Shown here: positions 7,258 through 14,872 of the stretch, in pieces
Position numbering within the stretch: position 1 is the stretch's first letter
Layout: each line of letters begins with the position of its first letter
NCBI GenBank assembly: GCA_035714365.1
Contig: DASTMB010000053.1
Coordinates: 1 to 62,153 of the forward strand
Length of the DNA stretch: 62,153 bases
DNA from: Mycobacteriales bacterium
Lineage (GTDB): Bacteria > Actinomycetota > Actinomycetes > BP-191
Reading direction: 5' to 3'
Program-made: the position numbers and the translations under genes
Notes under the pieces: generated by a model
Databases searched by the model: none
What the model was told of the DNA's origin: nothing
What the model saw: only the letters and a program-made list of their open reading frames with translations

Positions 7258-8418
7258 TCACCAGTCGGCGAGGGCCACGTCATCGGGCAGCAGGCGCAGC
7301 CCGGTGCCGGCGTCCCACCGGTAGACCTGGTACCTGTCGGGGCCGTCGCCGGGCGTCGGCGTCGTGACGCCCAGCAGCGCGTGCGCACCGGTCGGGTCGA
7401 ACGTCAGCCACTGCGGCTGCGCACCCACCGGGTACGCGAACAGGGTGCGGCCCGGCCGGCCGGTCACCGGGTCGAGCACCACGAGCCGGATCGGCTCCTC
7501 GCGCAGGCTCTGGTGGTCGACGCAGTGGTACGCGGCGACCAGCTCGCCGGTCGGCAGGTAGGCGGGCGTCGCCGAGTAGCAGGTCGTGCCGGGGTGGAGT
7601 GGGACGCCGCTCTCGTCGAGGTTGGGCCGGTCCACCCGGAAGTCCACCGGCAGCGACGGGAGCGGCGTCGGGGCGGCGGTGGTGTCGATGCGGTGCACGA
7701 ACTGGTCGCCGTACGCGAACGCGATGTACCGGCCGTCCGGCGACCACGTGAGGTCGACGACGGAGTAGTTGCGCAGGTCGCCGGTGACGGGCCAGACCTG
7801 GTCCCGGCCGGACGCGAGGTCCCGGACGTGGAGCTCGTGGGTCCCGCCGCAGATGGACTCGTCCGGCCCGTCCGCCCAGATCGAGTACGCGATCCGGCGG
7901 CCGTCCGGGGAGACCGCCAGACCGGTGACGTCGCCGGCCAGGTCGAGCACCGGAGCGGACCCGCCGGAGGGGGCGGAGAGCCGGTACAGCCGGCTGCGGC
8001 ACTCGTCCAGGTTCGCCCACGCGGCGTAGTACGTCCGGTCGTCCCCGACGGACGCGACGGCGCGGAGCACGTCCCGGTCGGCCGGCGCGCCCATCCGCGT
8101 GACCGGCTGCCCGGCGAGATCGTCGGCACCGACCACGGCCGCCTCGAAGGTGCGCTCCGAGAGGTGCCGGACGGTGACGACGGTACGGGGCACGCCCGCG
8201 GCCGGCTCCGCCGGGTCGCGGCCCGGGGCGCGTACCGCGACCGCGACGAGGCCCACGACCGCTGCGGTCGCGGCGGCGGCACCGATCGGGCGGACCCAGC
8301 GGGTGAGGCGGCGGCGGGCGCGGCGGCGCAGGACCTCGGCGTACGCGTCCGGGTCGTGGGCGACGTGCGCGACGCGCGCGTTCAGGGCGTCCCGCAGGAC
8401 CGTGTCGAGGTCGTTCAT
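7258..8418 (-). CDS. Membrane-anchored beta-propeller partner of the sigma factor (putative anti-sigma)
   Basis: 386-aa protein with a cytoplasmic N-terminus (MNDLDTVLRDALNARVAHVA), one membrane helix at about residues 46-65, and a large extracellular part with WD40/TolB-like propeller blades (VTGLAVSPDGRRIAYSIW, VVDLTWSPDGRYIAFAYG). The ATG overlaps the stop of the sigma-factor gene by ATGA (8415-8418), so the two are made together. This topology fits a transmembrane regulator or sensor that could hold the sigma factor at the membrane; no classic anti-sigma zinc motif is seen in the short cytoplasmic part. A paralogous pair lies at 13248-14866. Confidence 0.8.
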   Translation of the reverse strand: MNDLDTVLRDALNARVAHVAHDPDAYAEVLRRRARRRLTRWVRPIGAAAATAAVVGLVAVAVRAPGRDPAEPAAGVPRTVVTVRHLSERTFEAAVVGADDLAGQPVTRMGAPADRDVLRAVASVGDDRTYYAAWANLDECRSRLYRLSAPSGGSAPVLDLAGDVTGLAVSPDGRRIAYSIWADGPDESICGGTHELHVRDLASGRDQVWPVTGDLRNYSVVDLTWSPDGRYIAFAYGDQFVHRIDTTAAPTPLPSLPVDFRVDRPNLDESGVPLHPGTTCYSATPAYLPTGELVAAYHCVDHQSLREEPIRLVVLDPVTGRPGRTLFAYPVGAQPQWLTFDPTGAHALLGVTTPTPGDGPDRYQVYRWDAGTGLRLLPDDVALADW

Positions 8419-8933
8419 CGGATCGGCTCCAGGGTCCGGCGGAGCGCGGCCATGCCGCGCGAGGTGTGGGACTTCACGGCCCCCGTCGACAGGCCCATCG
8501 CGGCGGCGACCTCGGACTCGCTGAGGTCGGCCCAGTACCGCAGGACCAGCGCCTCGCGCTGCCGCGGCGACAGGCCGCGCATCGCGTCGAGCACCGCCCG
8601 CTGGTCGGCGCGCAGCAGCACGTCGTCCTCCGCCGACGGCAGCGCCCGGTCGTCCGGACGCTGGTGCAGCCGCGCGGTGCGCAACCGGCGCAGCCGCGAC
8701 CGCGACAGGTTCAGGACGGTCGCGCGCAGGTACGCCAGCGCGCGGTCCGGGTCGGCGAGCGTCCGGCCGTGCAGCCGCGCGAACGCCTCCTGGACGATGT
8801 CCTCCGCGGTTTCCCGCGAGCCGTCGTTCACGAGGATCGCCAGCGCCAGCAGCCGCCGGTAGTGGGCGTTGAACAGCTCGGGCAGGCCACGTGCGTCGTC
8901 CCGTGGCTCCACGAACCCCTCCGCGGTCGTCAT
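8415..8933 (-). CDS. SigE-family ECF RNA polymerase sigma factor
   Basis: 172-aa sigma-70 factor of the ECF type (SigE family). Region 2 is LFNAHYRRLLALAILVNDG ... AEDIVQEAFARLHGR; region 4 is LSPRQREALVLRYWADLSES, AAAMGLSTGAVKSHTSRGM. The ATG at 8933 is preferred to 8951 by the family N-terminus. It is followed by an overlapping propeller gene. The promoter carries GTAAACCG-N14-CGTCTA, an arrangement repeated in front of the paralogous sigma gene at 14866, so it is likely autoregulated. Which genes it controls outside this locus is unknown. Confidence 0.92.
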   Translation of the reverse strand: MTTAEGFVEPRDDARGLPELFNAHYRRLLALAILVNDGSRETAEDIVQEAFARLHGRTLADPDRALAYLRATVLNLSRSRLRRLRTARLHQRPDDRALPSAEDDVLLRADQRAVLDAMRGLSPRQREALVLRYWADLSESEVAAAMGLSTGAVKSHTSRGMAALRRTLEPIR

Positions 8934-8942
8934 CACGCCCCG

Positions 8943-8970
8943 TAGACGCAATCGGTGCGAATCGGTTTAC
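8943..8970 (-). promoter_or_regulatory. Putative autoregulated ECF promoter
   Basis: On the minus strand: GTAAACCG (8970-8963), 14 nt, then CGTCTA (8948-8943), ending 9 nt before the sigma-factor ATG. The same two blocks with the same 14-nt spacing precede the sigma gene at 14866. Confidence 0.55.
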
Positions 8971-8983
8971 ACGAACCCGCCAC

Positions 8984-8989
8984 TACCAT
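8984..8989 (+). promoter_or_regulatory. -10 box of leaderless acyl-CoA dehydrogenase transcript
   Basis: TACCAT ends 6 nt before the GTG at 8996. It faces away from the ECF promoter in the same 62-bp divergent region. Confidence 0.45.
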
Positions 8990-8995
8990 TGCCGC

Positions 8996-10150
8996 GTGAA
9001 CCCCGACTTCTCCACCTACCGGCTCGCCGAGGAGCACGACCTCCTCCGCAAGTCCGTCCGCGCCATGGCCGAGGCCAAGATCGCCCCGCGCGCCGCCGAG
9101 ATCGACGCGACAGGCGAGTTCCCGTGGGACGTGTTCGAGGAGCTCAAGCGCAACGACCTCCTCGCGATCCACGTCCCGGAGGAGTACGGCGGGCCCGGCG
9201 CCGACGCGATCTCCAGCGCCATCCTCATCGAGGAGGTCGCCCGCTGCTGCGCCGCCTCGTCGCTGATCCCGGCGGTGAACAAGCTCGGGACGCAGGGCAT
9301 GCTGCTGTCCGGCGGCGAGGACATCAAGCACAAGTACCTGCCGAAGGTCGCCTCCGGCGAGGGGATGTTCTCCTACGCCCTGTCCGAGCCCGAGGCGGGC
9401 TCCGACGCGGCGGCGATGAAGACGCGCGCGGTCCGCGACGGCGACTCGTACGTCCTCGACGGCTCGAAGCGCTGGATCACCAACGCCAGCGTCTCGACGT
9501 ACTTCACGGTCATGGCGGTGACCGACCCCGACATGGGCGCCAACGGCATCAGCGCGTTCGTCGTGGAGAAGGACGACCCCGGCTTCAGCGTCGGCAAGCT
9601 CGAGAAGAAGATGGGCATCAAGGGCAGCCCGACCGGCGAGCTGTACTTCGACGGCTGCCGGATCCCGGCGGACCGGATCATCGGCGCCGAGGGCACCGGC
9701 TTCAAGACGGCGTTGCGGACGCTCGACCACACCCGGCTGACGATCGGCGCGCAGGCGCTCGGCATCGCGCAGGGGGCGCTCGACTACGCGCTCGGCTACG
9801 TCAAGGAGCGGTCGCAGTTCGGCAAGCCGATCGCGTCGTTCCAGGCGGTGCAGTTCATGCTCGCCGACATGGCGATGAAGATCGAGGCCGCCCGCCAGCT
9901 CATCTACGTCGCCGCCGGCAAGGCCGAGCGGATGGAGCCGGACCTGACGTTCATCTCGGCGGCGGCGAAGTGCTTCGCCTCCGACGTGGCGATGGAGGTC
10001 ACCGTCGACGGCGTGCAGCTCCTCGGCGGCTACGGGTACGTCTCCGACTACCCGATGGAACGCTTCATGCGCGACGCGAAGATCACGCAGATCTACGAGG
10101 GCACCAACCAGATCCAGCGTGTCGTCATGGCCCGCAACCTGCTCAAGTAG
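8996..10150 (+). CDS. Acyl-CoA dehydrogenase
   Basis: 384-aa acyl-CoA dehydrogenase with the standard domain order: EEHDLLRKSVRAMAEAKIAP, middle domain SYALSEPEAGSDAAAMKTRA, and C-terminal YGYVSDYPMERFMRDAKI followed by YEGTNQIQRVVMARNLLK, the canonical YEGT motif with the catalytic Glu. It oxidises acyl-CoA to enoyl-CoA with FAD. The GTG at 8996 is chosen because the family N-terminus (LAEEHDLL) follows it and the frame further upstream has no homology. It is divergent from the SigE-family sigma gene. The protein is clearly related to, but not identical in type with, the dehydrogenase at 679-1830; this one resembles the butyryl/short-branched chain group more closely. Confidence 0.93.
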   Translation: MNPDFSTYRLAEEHDLLRKSVRAMAEAKIAPRAAEIDATGEFPWDVFEELKRNDLLAIHVPEEYGGPGADAISSAILIEEVARCCAASSLIPAVNKLGTQGMLLSGGEDIKHKYLPKVASGEGMFSYALSEPEAGSDAAAMKTRAVRDGDSYVLDGSKRWITNASVSTYFTVMAVTDPDMGANGISAFVVEKDDPGFSVGKLEKKMGIKGSPTGELYFDGCRIPADRIIGAEGTGFKTALRTLDHTRLTIGAQALGIAQGALDYALGYVKERSQFGKPIASFQAVQFMLADMAMKIEAARQLIYVAAGKAERMEPDLTFISAAAKCFASDVAMEVTVDGVQLLGGYGYVSDYPMERFMRDAKITQIYEGTNQIQRVVMARNLLK

Positions 10151-10182
10151 CCGGAAACGGCCCGCGCCGCGCCGCGGCGTCC

Positions 10183-10188
10183 TACCGT
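10183..10188 (+). promoter_or_regulatory. -10 box of leaderless transcript for the PKD-like secreted protein
   Basis: TACCGT ends 7 nt before the GTG at 10196; the box lies 33 nt after the upstream stop codon. Confidence 0.5.
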
Positions 10189-10195
10189 CGGGGGC

Positions 10196-11260
10196 GTGCG
10201 TCTCACCGCCCGCCGTTCCGGCGCCGCCATCGGGCTGCTCGCGGCCGCCGTGCTGGCGGGCGGCCTCGTCGCCGTGCGCGACCGCGGCGCGCCGATGGCG
10301 TTGCGCGAGGCGCCCGCGGACCCGGTCCTGACGGCGGCGCCATCGTTGACGCCCGCCGCGACGACCCCGGCCCCGCCCCCGACCACGCCGCCCGCCGTCC
10401 CGACGGCGACGCGACCCACCGCCGCGCCGGCGAGCGAGGTCGGCGGCGGCGACCCGCTGCCGTCGCTGCCGTTGCCCGTGACCCCGCCACCGCCGCCACC
10501 GCCGGTGACGCCCGCGCCCGAGCCCCCGGTGAGCGTCACCGTGTCCCGGGCGGCGTTGCCGGCGGCGACGAGGATGATCGTGACGGTCCGGTGGCGCAAC
10601 GAGCCGGGCAGCTTCGTGGAGGTCGGCCCCGGAGACGGCCACCCGCCGTTCATCAGCGACGGCTGCTATCACCGCGAACGCGCGGACGTGACGTACGGCG
10701 ACGAGTGGGCGGTCGCGCGGTACGAGTGGTCCTACCGCCGTGCCGGCACGTACGACATCGTGGCGCGGCTGCGGCACAACCCGTGTGACGGCGACGGGAC
10801 CGTCACGACGATCGCGACGTCCGCGCCCGCGCGCGTCGTCGTGACGCCGGGCGCCGACGTCGCCAACGGCCCGTGGCAGCCGCACCTGACCGTCTCCGCC
10901 ACGACGGAGCCGCCGCCCGCCGCCAACCCCGACTGGCCGGCCCACCGGGTCACGGTGAACGTCGGGACGTGGGACGCGGACGGGTGGCTGTGGAAGGTCG
11001 TGCTCGACTGGGGCGACGGGTCGGACCCGGAGCTGCTCGGCGGGGTGCTCGAGGACTGCCGCCTCGATGGCGACTACGGCGGCGACCCACACCCGTACCC
11101 GGCGACGACGTGGCCGTGGGGCGGCATGGGCGGCGGCTCTACCTGGCACGACCTGCCCGGCCCCGGCACCTACGTCGTGACGGCCACGGCGACGTCGTCG
11201 GGCTGCGACGGCGGCGACGCGCAGACCGTGACCCGGCACGTCACGGTGACGGTGACCTGA
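10196..11260 (+). CDS. Secreted protein with Pro-rich stalk and two PKD/Ig-like domains
   Basis: 354-aa exported protein. A short Arg-rich start and hydrophobic helix (AAIGLLAAAVLAGGLVAV, residues about 9-27) form a signal peptide or N-terminal anchor. Residues about 45-110 are a Pro/Thr/Ala-rich stalk. Two Ig-like domains follow: about 115-225 (VSVTVSRAALPAATRMIVT ... YRRAGTYDIVARL) and about 235-354 (LDWGDGSDPELL ... PGPGTYVVTATATSSG). The WGDG and GTYVV pattern is typical of PKD-type folds. Paired Cys in each domain suggest disulphides. No enzyme motif is visible; a structural or adhesive role at the surface is the likely guess. Confidence 0.75.
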   Translation: MRLTARRSGAAIGLLAAAVLAGGLVAVRDRGAPMALREAPADPVLTAAPSLTPAATTPAPPPTTPPAVPTATRPTAAPASEVGGGDPLPSLPLPVTPPPPPPPVTPAPEPPVSVTVSRAALPAATRMIVTVRWRNEPGSFVEVGPGDGHPPFISDGCYHRERADVTYGDEWAVARYEWSYRRAGTYDIVARLRHNPCDGDGTVTTIATSAPARVVVTPGADVANGPWQPHLTVSATTEPPPAANPDWPAHRVTVNVGTWDADGWLWKVVLDWGDGSDPELLGGVLEDCRLDGDYGGDPHPYPATTWPWGGMGGGSTWHDLPGPGTYVVTATATSSGCDGGDAQTVTRHVTVTVT

Positions 11261-11359
11261 GCCGCGTCGCGCCAGGCGGTCCGCCGGCGCGGATCGTCAG
11301 GACCAGGGTGTTCCGGTGGAACGGGTGCGGGTCGACGAGCAGCGCCAGCGTGCGCGTGG

Positions 11360-11827
11360 TCACGTGGTGGTGCGGGCCACCACGGTCGCCTGCGCGCGGC
11401 GCGGCGGGGTCCACGCGCTGCCGCGGTGCGCCTCCCAGTACCGGACGAGCGTCGCGACCTTCGCGTCGAACGCCGGGTCCGGCGCGACGAGCGCCAGGTG
11501 TGTCGGCGCGCGTACAAGCAGCACCCGGCCGTCGGCGACGACGCGCACGACGCGGGTGCCGAGGACGCTCTCGGTGTAGACCGCGTCCACGTCCGACCAG
11601 AGCACGACGCGGCGCTGGAGCCCGAGCAGGACGAGCGCGTCGGGGCGCACCTCGACGCCGTAGGCGCGCATCGCGGTGGCCACGCAGCCCCACGTCACCG
11701 CGAACAGCGCCAGCATCACCGGCTCGCGGTCCGCCCGCGTCAGGAACAGGAACGGCACCGGCATCGCGAGGTACCAGGCGAGCTGCCGCCACTCCTGGCG
11801 GTACCGCACGACCCCCTCCGCGTCCAT
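11360..11827 (-). CDS. Membrane protein with bacterial PH domain (bPH_6-like)
   Basis: 155-aa protein with two N-terminal membrane helices (LAWYLAMPVPFLFLT and ALFAVTWGCVATAM) and a small PH-like domain: YGVEVRPDALVLLGL, RRVVLWSDVDAVYTE, GTRVVRVVADGRVLLVRAP, a pattern typical of actinobacterial PH domain proteins of the bPH_6 type. The C-terminus is a helix with WEAHRG. The ATG at 11827 has a TACGCT box 6 nt upstream. A paralogue with the same plan follows upstream on the same strand (11875-12294). The biological role of this family is not established. Confidence 0.82.
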   Translation of the reverse strand: MDAEGVVRYRQEWRQLAWYLAMPVPFLFLTRADREPVMLALFAVTWGCVATAMRAYGVEVRPDALVLLGLQRRVVLWSDVDAVYTESVLGTRVVRVVADGRVLLVRAPTHLALVAPDPAFDAKVATLVRYWEAHRGSAWTPPRRAQATVVARTTT

Positions 11828-11833
11828 GCCCCG

Positions 11834-11839
11834 AGCGTA
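11834..11839 (-). promoter_or_regulatory. -10 box of leaderless PH-protein transcript
   Basis: TACGCT on the minus strand ends 6 nt before the ATG at 11827. Confidence 0.5.
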
Positions 11840-11874
11840 CGGCCTGCGCGGGGCGGGCGCGGGGGAACGACCGA

Positions 11875-12294
11875 TCACGGCTCCCGCGGTGCCCGCGCGC
11901 GCTGCCACCACTCGCGGATCGTCGCGACCTCCTGGTCGAACGCCGGGTCCGGCACCAGCAGCGAGTGGATCGGCGCGCGCAGGCGGTACCGGTGGCCGCG
12001 CGCGGTGACGCGGACGGTCCGCGTGCCCATCGTGCTCAGCGCCTCGACGTGCGTGATCTCCCGCCACGGCAGCACGATCCGGCGCAGGCCGCGCAGCACC
12101 AGGGCCTCCGGCGTGAGGTCCACGCCGGACCGCGGCTGGAGCACCAGCAGGACGACGACGAGCACGGCGCAGGCGCTGCCGCCCACGCGGCCCGGCCACT
12201 GGCCGGTGACGGCGTTGAGCGTCATCCGGACGAAGATCAGCCCGTAGAGGATCAGCCCGAGCGGGCCGAACCTGGGGCGGAAGCGGACGGTCAC
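11875..12294 (-). CDS. Membrane protein with bacterial PH domain (paralogue)
   Basis: 139-aa paralogue of the neighbouring 11360-11827 protein. Two hydrophobic segments (FGPLGLILYGLIFVRM and SACAVLVVVLLVL) precede the PH-like core: GVDLTPEALVLRGLRRIVL, WREITHVEALSTMGTRTVRV, HRYRLRAPIHSLLVPDPAFD. The strings LRAP/VRAP-x-H and PDPAFD are shared by both proteins, which supports tandem duplication. The start is the GTG at 12294, with a TAGCCT box 7 nt upstream. Each of the two genes appears to have its own promoter rather than forming one operon. Confidence 0.82.
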   Translation of the reverse strand: MTVRFRPRFGPLGLILYGLIFVRMTLNAVTGQWPGRVGGSACAVLVVVLLVLQPRSGVDLTPEALVLRGLRRIVLPWREITHVEALSTMGTRTVRVTARGHRYRLRAPIHSLLVPDPAFDQEVATIREWWQRARAPREP

Positions 12295-12301
12295 GGCGCG
12301 G

Positions 12302-12307
12302 AGGCTA
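12302..12307 (-). promoter_or_regulatory. -10 box of leaderless second PH-protein transcript
   Basis: TAGCCT on the minus strand ends 7 nt before the GTG at 12294. Confidence 0.5.
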
Positions 12308-12476
12308 CCGCCGCGCGGCGAGTGAGCGTTCGGTGGCGACGCAGGAGACGAGGCAGCGCTCCTTCGCGTCGTTGCGGAGCCGGTCCGGGTCCTCGCCGAG
12401 CGACGGCGACCGCCGCCGCCCGGACGGGGTCGGGGTTCGTCGGCCGAGCCTGGCAGAGCGGTAGCGTCGCCGCCAT
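12305..12476 (-). pseudogene. Possible small frameshifted gene
   Basis: Reading leftward from an ATG at 12476, the first about 25 codons have G/C third positions, then the coding signature appears to jump to another frame that reads LGEDPDRLRNDAKERC, VSCVATERSLAARR and stops at 12305. No start codon is available in the second frame. A single frameshift in the GCGGCGGCGG run would join them into a protein of about 58 aa. This could be a decayed gene, a sequencing error, or chance. The ATG would overlap the ATG of the divergent thioesterase gene. No homology is recognised. Confidence 0.22.
12462..12467 (+). promoter_or_regulatory. -10 box of leaderless thioesterase transcript
   Basis: TAGCGT ends exactly 7 nt before the ATG at 12475; no Shine-Dalgarno sequence is present. 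Confidence 0.5.
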
Positions 12477-12978
12477 GACGCTGGACCCCCGCCCCGTCGA
12501 CGCCTCGCGCTGCACGCTGTCGCGCATCATGACCGTGGTCGACGCGAACCTGCACGGCAACATCCACGGTGGCGTGATCATGAAGCTGGTCGACGACGCG
12601 GCCGGCGTCGTCGCCGCCCGCCACTCCGGCGGCCGCGCGGTGACGGCGGCGATGGACGAGATGGTCTTCCTCGTCCCGGTCCACGTCGGCGACCTCGTCC
12701 ACGCGCACGCCCAGGTCAACTGGGCCGGCCGCACGTCGATGGAGATCGGCGTGCGCGTCGAGGCGGAGCGCTGGGACGAGGTGGGGGAGCCGTTGCACAC
12801 GTCGACGGCGTACCTCGTCTACGTCGCGCTGGACTCGCGCGGCAAGCCCCGCGAGGTGCCGCCGGTGTCGTTCGCCGACGGCGACGACGTCGCGCCGCGG
12901 CGGTTCCGCGAGGCGGAGATCCGCCGGACGCACCGCCTCGCGCGGCGCCAGGCGATCAACGCCTCGCGGCAGCCGTAG
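12475..12978 (+). CDS. Acyl-CoA thioesterase (hotdog fold)
   Basis: 167-aa hotdog-fold acyl-CoA hydrolase of the YciA/BACH type, cleaving acyl-CoA to free acid and CoA. Typical features: LSRIMTVVDANLHGNIHGG with the conserved N-x-H-G-G-x-I-M, KLVDDAAGVVAARHSGG with the catalytic Asp on the long helix, MVFLVPVHVGDLVHAHA, and TAYLVYVALDSRGKPREVP. Length and order fit a single hotdog domain that would work as a dimer or hexamer. The ATG at 12475 is the only start matching the family. The stop abuts the stop of the convergent small secreted protein. It may act with the acyl-CoA dehydrogenases and CoA-transferase nearby, but each lies in a different operon. Confidence 0.9.
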   Translation: MTLDPRPVDASRCTLSRIMTVVDANLHGNIHGGVIMKLVDDAAGVVAARHSGGRAVTAAMDEMVFLVPVHVGDLVHAHAQVNWAGRTSMEIGVRVEAERWDEVGEPLHTSTAYLVYVALDSRGKPREVPPVSFADGDDVAPRRFREAEIRRTHRLARRQAINASRQP

Positions 12979-13176
12979 CTACGTCGGGCAGACCGGCGGG
13001 AGCAGCCAGGTCACCGCGCGCGTCGGGTCCTGGAGGACGTCGTGCACGCTCGGCCGCTGCGGGTTGTACGGGAGGCAGTCGCTCGGGTAGCAGCCGTTCT
13101 CGTCGCAGCCGGCGTGCGCCGGGACGGTCGCGAGCAGCGGGAGCGCGAGCAGCGGGACGAGGAGCAGGCGGCGCAT
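12979..13176 (-). CDS. Small secreted Cys-containing protein
   Basis: 65-aa exported peptide. A clear signal peptide (MRRLLLVPLLALPLLATVPA, cleavage after HA-G near residue 22) is followed by a 43-aa mature part with four Cys (CDENGCYPSDC and PPVCPT) and many Pro. Four Cys in such a short chain suggest two disulphides. The ATG at 13176 has a GGAGG about 8 nt upstream, so the gene is well supported despite its size. It is convergent with the thioesterase and lies downstream of the sigma/propeller pair at 13248-14866. No homologue is recognised; a secreted signal or wall-associated peptide is possible. Confidence 0.72.
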   Translation of the reverse strand: MRRLLLVPLLALPLLATVPAHAGCDENGCYPSDCLPYNPQRPSVHDVLQDPTRAVTWLLPPVCPT

Positions 13177-13247
13177 GCGGGCGTACCTCCGGGTGTCGAG
13201 GGGACGCGCCGTAGGGTGCCCGACCCGCGCCACCTCCGCAACGCCGC

Positions 13248-14348
13248 CTACCCGGCGACCGCGGTGACGCCGCGGCGGACCAGCACCGGCGCCGAGCCGG
13301 GGCGCCACCGCCACAGCCCCTCGCGCGCGCGGAACAGCACCTGGCCCGCCCGGTCGAGCTCCACCGACCCCGCCTCCTCGTGGAACGTCAGCAACGTCGC
13401 GGTCCTCGTGCCGCGCCAGGGCAGCCGCAGGATCCGGGCCCGCTCCGTCCAGTCGGGCATGCAGCACGTGGTGACGGCGAGGCGGGTGTCGCCGCGCGCG
13501 ACGAGGTCCCCCACTGCGACGTGCAGCCGTTCGCCGTGCCCGAGGTCGCGGTCGCGGTCCACGTCCACGACGACGACGTCCTCGGGGTCCTCCCACGCGA
13601 CGGCGACCGCGAGCGTGTGCGCGTCGAACCAGGTGACACTCGTCGCCGAGGGCGGGGGCGTGTAGTCGGGCCGCGGGTCCTGGGGCAGGCCGCGGATCGG
13701 CGTGACGCGGCGCGACCGCAGGTCCGTGACGATGACGCCGCCAGCGGGGGCGCCCTGGACGTAGGGAGCCGGGCAGGCGGCCGTGGCGAGGCGCCGGCCG
13801 TCCGGGGAGACCGCGGGGGCGGTGCCGGTGGTGACGTCGCGCACCGCGCCGGTGCGGTCCATCGCCGCGACGCGGCAGCCGCCGCGTTCGAAGTAGACCA
13901 GCGAACGGTCCGGCGACCAGGCGAGCCCCGAGCCGGTCGCGTCGGCGGGCAGCCGCCCGAGCTGGGCGCGTTGCGCGCCGGTGGTCGTCGAGACGACGAG
14001 GACGCGGCGGTCGGCGCCCACGACGACGGCGGAGTCGTCGGGGTACCCCGCGACCGCCGGGTGGGCCGGCCGCGTCGGCGTCGCGGTCGCCGGGGGCGGT
14101 GACGTCGGCGGCGCCGTGGGCGCGGGCGCCACCGGTTCGAGCGTGGCGGCGTCGGGGCGCAGGGCGTTGGTGGCGACGGCGGCCGACGCGACCAGCGCGA
14201 GCGCGATGGCGGCGCCGGCGGCCGCCCGGGTACGGCGGCGGTGGCTCGCGACGCGGTGGAACACGCCGTCCAGCGCGTCCGGCGACGTCCGGGCCGCCGC
14301 GGCGCGGTCGGCCAGCGCCGCGGCGAGCCGCTCCTCGGGGGTGGTCAT
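13248..14348 (-). CDS. Membrane-anchored beta-propeller partner of the sigma factor (putative anti-sigma)
   Basis: 366-aa protein with the same plan as the one at 7258-8418: short cytoplasmic segment (MTTPEERLAAALADRAAAA), one membrane helix (AAAGAAIALALVASAAVA, about residues 57-75), Pro/Thr-rich stalk, then TolB/WD40-like repeats (GSGLAWSPDRSLVYFE, APAVSPDGRRLATAA) and a C-terminal blade ending LWRWRPGSAPV. Its ATG overlaps the sigma-factor TGA by ATGA. A regulatory tether for the co-encoded sigma factor is inferred from gene pairing only. The cytoplasmic tail shows no zinc-binding anti-sigma motif. Confidence 0.78.
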   Translation of the reverse strand: MTTPEERLAAALADRAAAARTSPDALDGVFHRVASHRRRTRAAAGAAIALALVASAAVATNALRPDAATLEPVAPAPTAPPTSPPPATATPTRPAHPAVAGYPDDSAVVVGADRRVLVVSTTTGAQRAQLGRLPADATGSGLAWSPDRSLVYFERGGCRVAAMDRTGAVRDVTTGTAPAVSPDGRRLATAACPAPYVQGAPAGGVIVTDLRSRRVTPIRGLPQDPRPDYTPPPSATSVTWFDAHTLAVAVAWEDPEDVVVVDVDRDRDLGHGERLHVAVGDLVARGDTRLAVTTCCMPDWTERARILRLPWRGTRTATLLTFHEEAGSVELDRAGQVLFRAREGLWRWRPGSAPVLVRRGVTAVAG

Positions 14349-14866
14349 CGGTCCTCCAGGGCACGGGTGAGGGCGGCCAGGCCGCGGGAGGCGTGCGACT
14401 TCACGGCGCCGCGGGAGAGGCCGAGCGCCGCGGCGATGTCCGCCTCGGAGAACGCCGCGTAGTACCGCAGCACGAGCACCTCGCGCTGCCGCCGCGGCAG
14501 CGTCGCGAGGGCGGCGCGCACCGCCGCGTGCTCCTCCCTGGTGATCGCGTCGCCCTCGGGCGAGGGCACGTCGACCGGTGGCGGCTCGGGGTGGCGGCGG
14601 GCGGTGCGCAGGCGGCGCAGCCGGGAGTGGGCGGCGTTGACGACGCAGGCGCGGAGGTAGCCGTAGGCCGCCTCCTCGTCGCGCAGCCGCCGCCACCGCC
14701 GGTGCAGCCGCGCGAACGCCTCCTGCACCACGTCCTCGGCCGTGCCGTCGTCGTCCACGAGCAGCACGGCGAGCCGAACCAGACCGGCGTAGTGCCGCCG
14801 GAACAGCGCGGTCACGGCCGCGTCCGCCCCGGTGTCCCCCGCCAGCACCGCATCCGTCGTCGTCAC
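14345..14866 (-). CDS. SigE-family ECF RNA polymerase sigma factor
   Basis: 173-aa ECF sigma factor paralogous to the one at 8415-8933. Region 2: VTALFRRHYAGLVRLAVLL, GTAEDVVQEAFARLHRRW; linker with SRLRRLRTARRHPEPPPVD; region 4: TLPRRQREVLVLRYYAAFS, AALGLSRGAVKSHASRGL. Start is the GTG at 14866. The upstream motif GTAAACCG-N14-CGTCCA repeats the one in front of the paralogue, so the two factors may share promoter specificity or regulate each other. The gene is followed by an overlapping propeller gene. Confidence 0.92.
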   Translation of the reverse strand: MTTTDAVLAGDTGADAAVTALFRRHYAGLVRLAVLLVDDDGTAEDVVQEAFARLHRRWRRLRDEEAAYGYLRACVVNAAHSRLRRLRTARRHPEPPPVDVPSPEGDAITREEHAAVRAALATLPRRQREVLVLRYYAAFSEADIAAALGLSRGAVKSHASRGLAALTRALEDR

Positions 14867-14872
14867 ACCTGT

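Noticed and set aside
10380-10520. GC-rich short tandem triplets as a microsatellite or CRISPR-like array
   Set aside because: They encode the Pro/Thr stalk of a secreted protein; no regular spacer-repeat structure exists. No CRISPR array was seen anywhere.
10873-12474. Rightward extension upstream of the thioesterase
   Set aside because: It passes through the PH-protein genes in antisense with no homology; the thioesterase fold begins at 12475.
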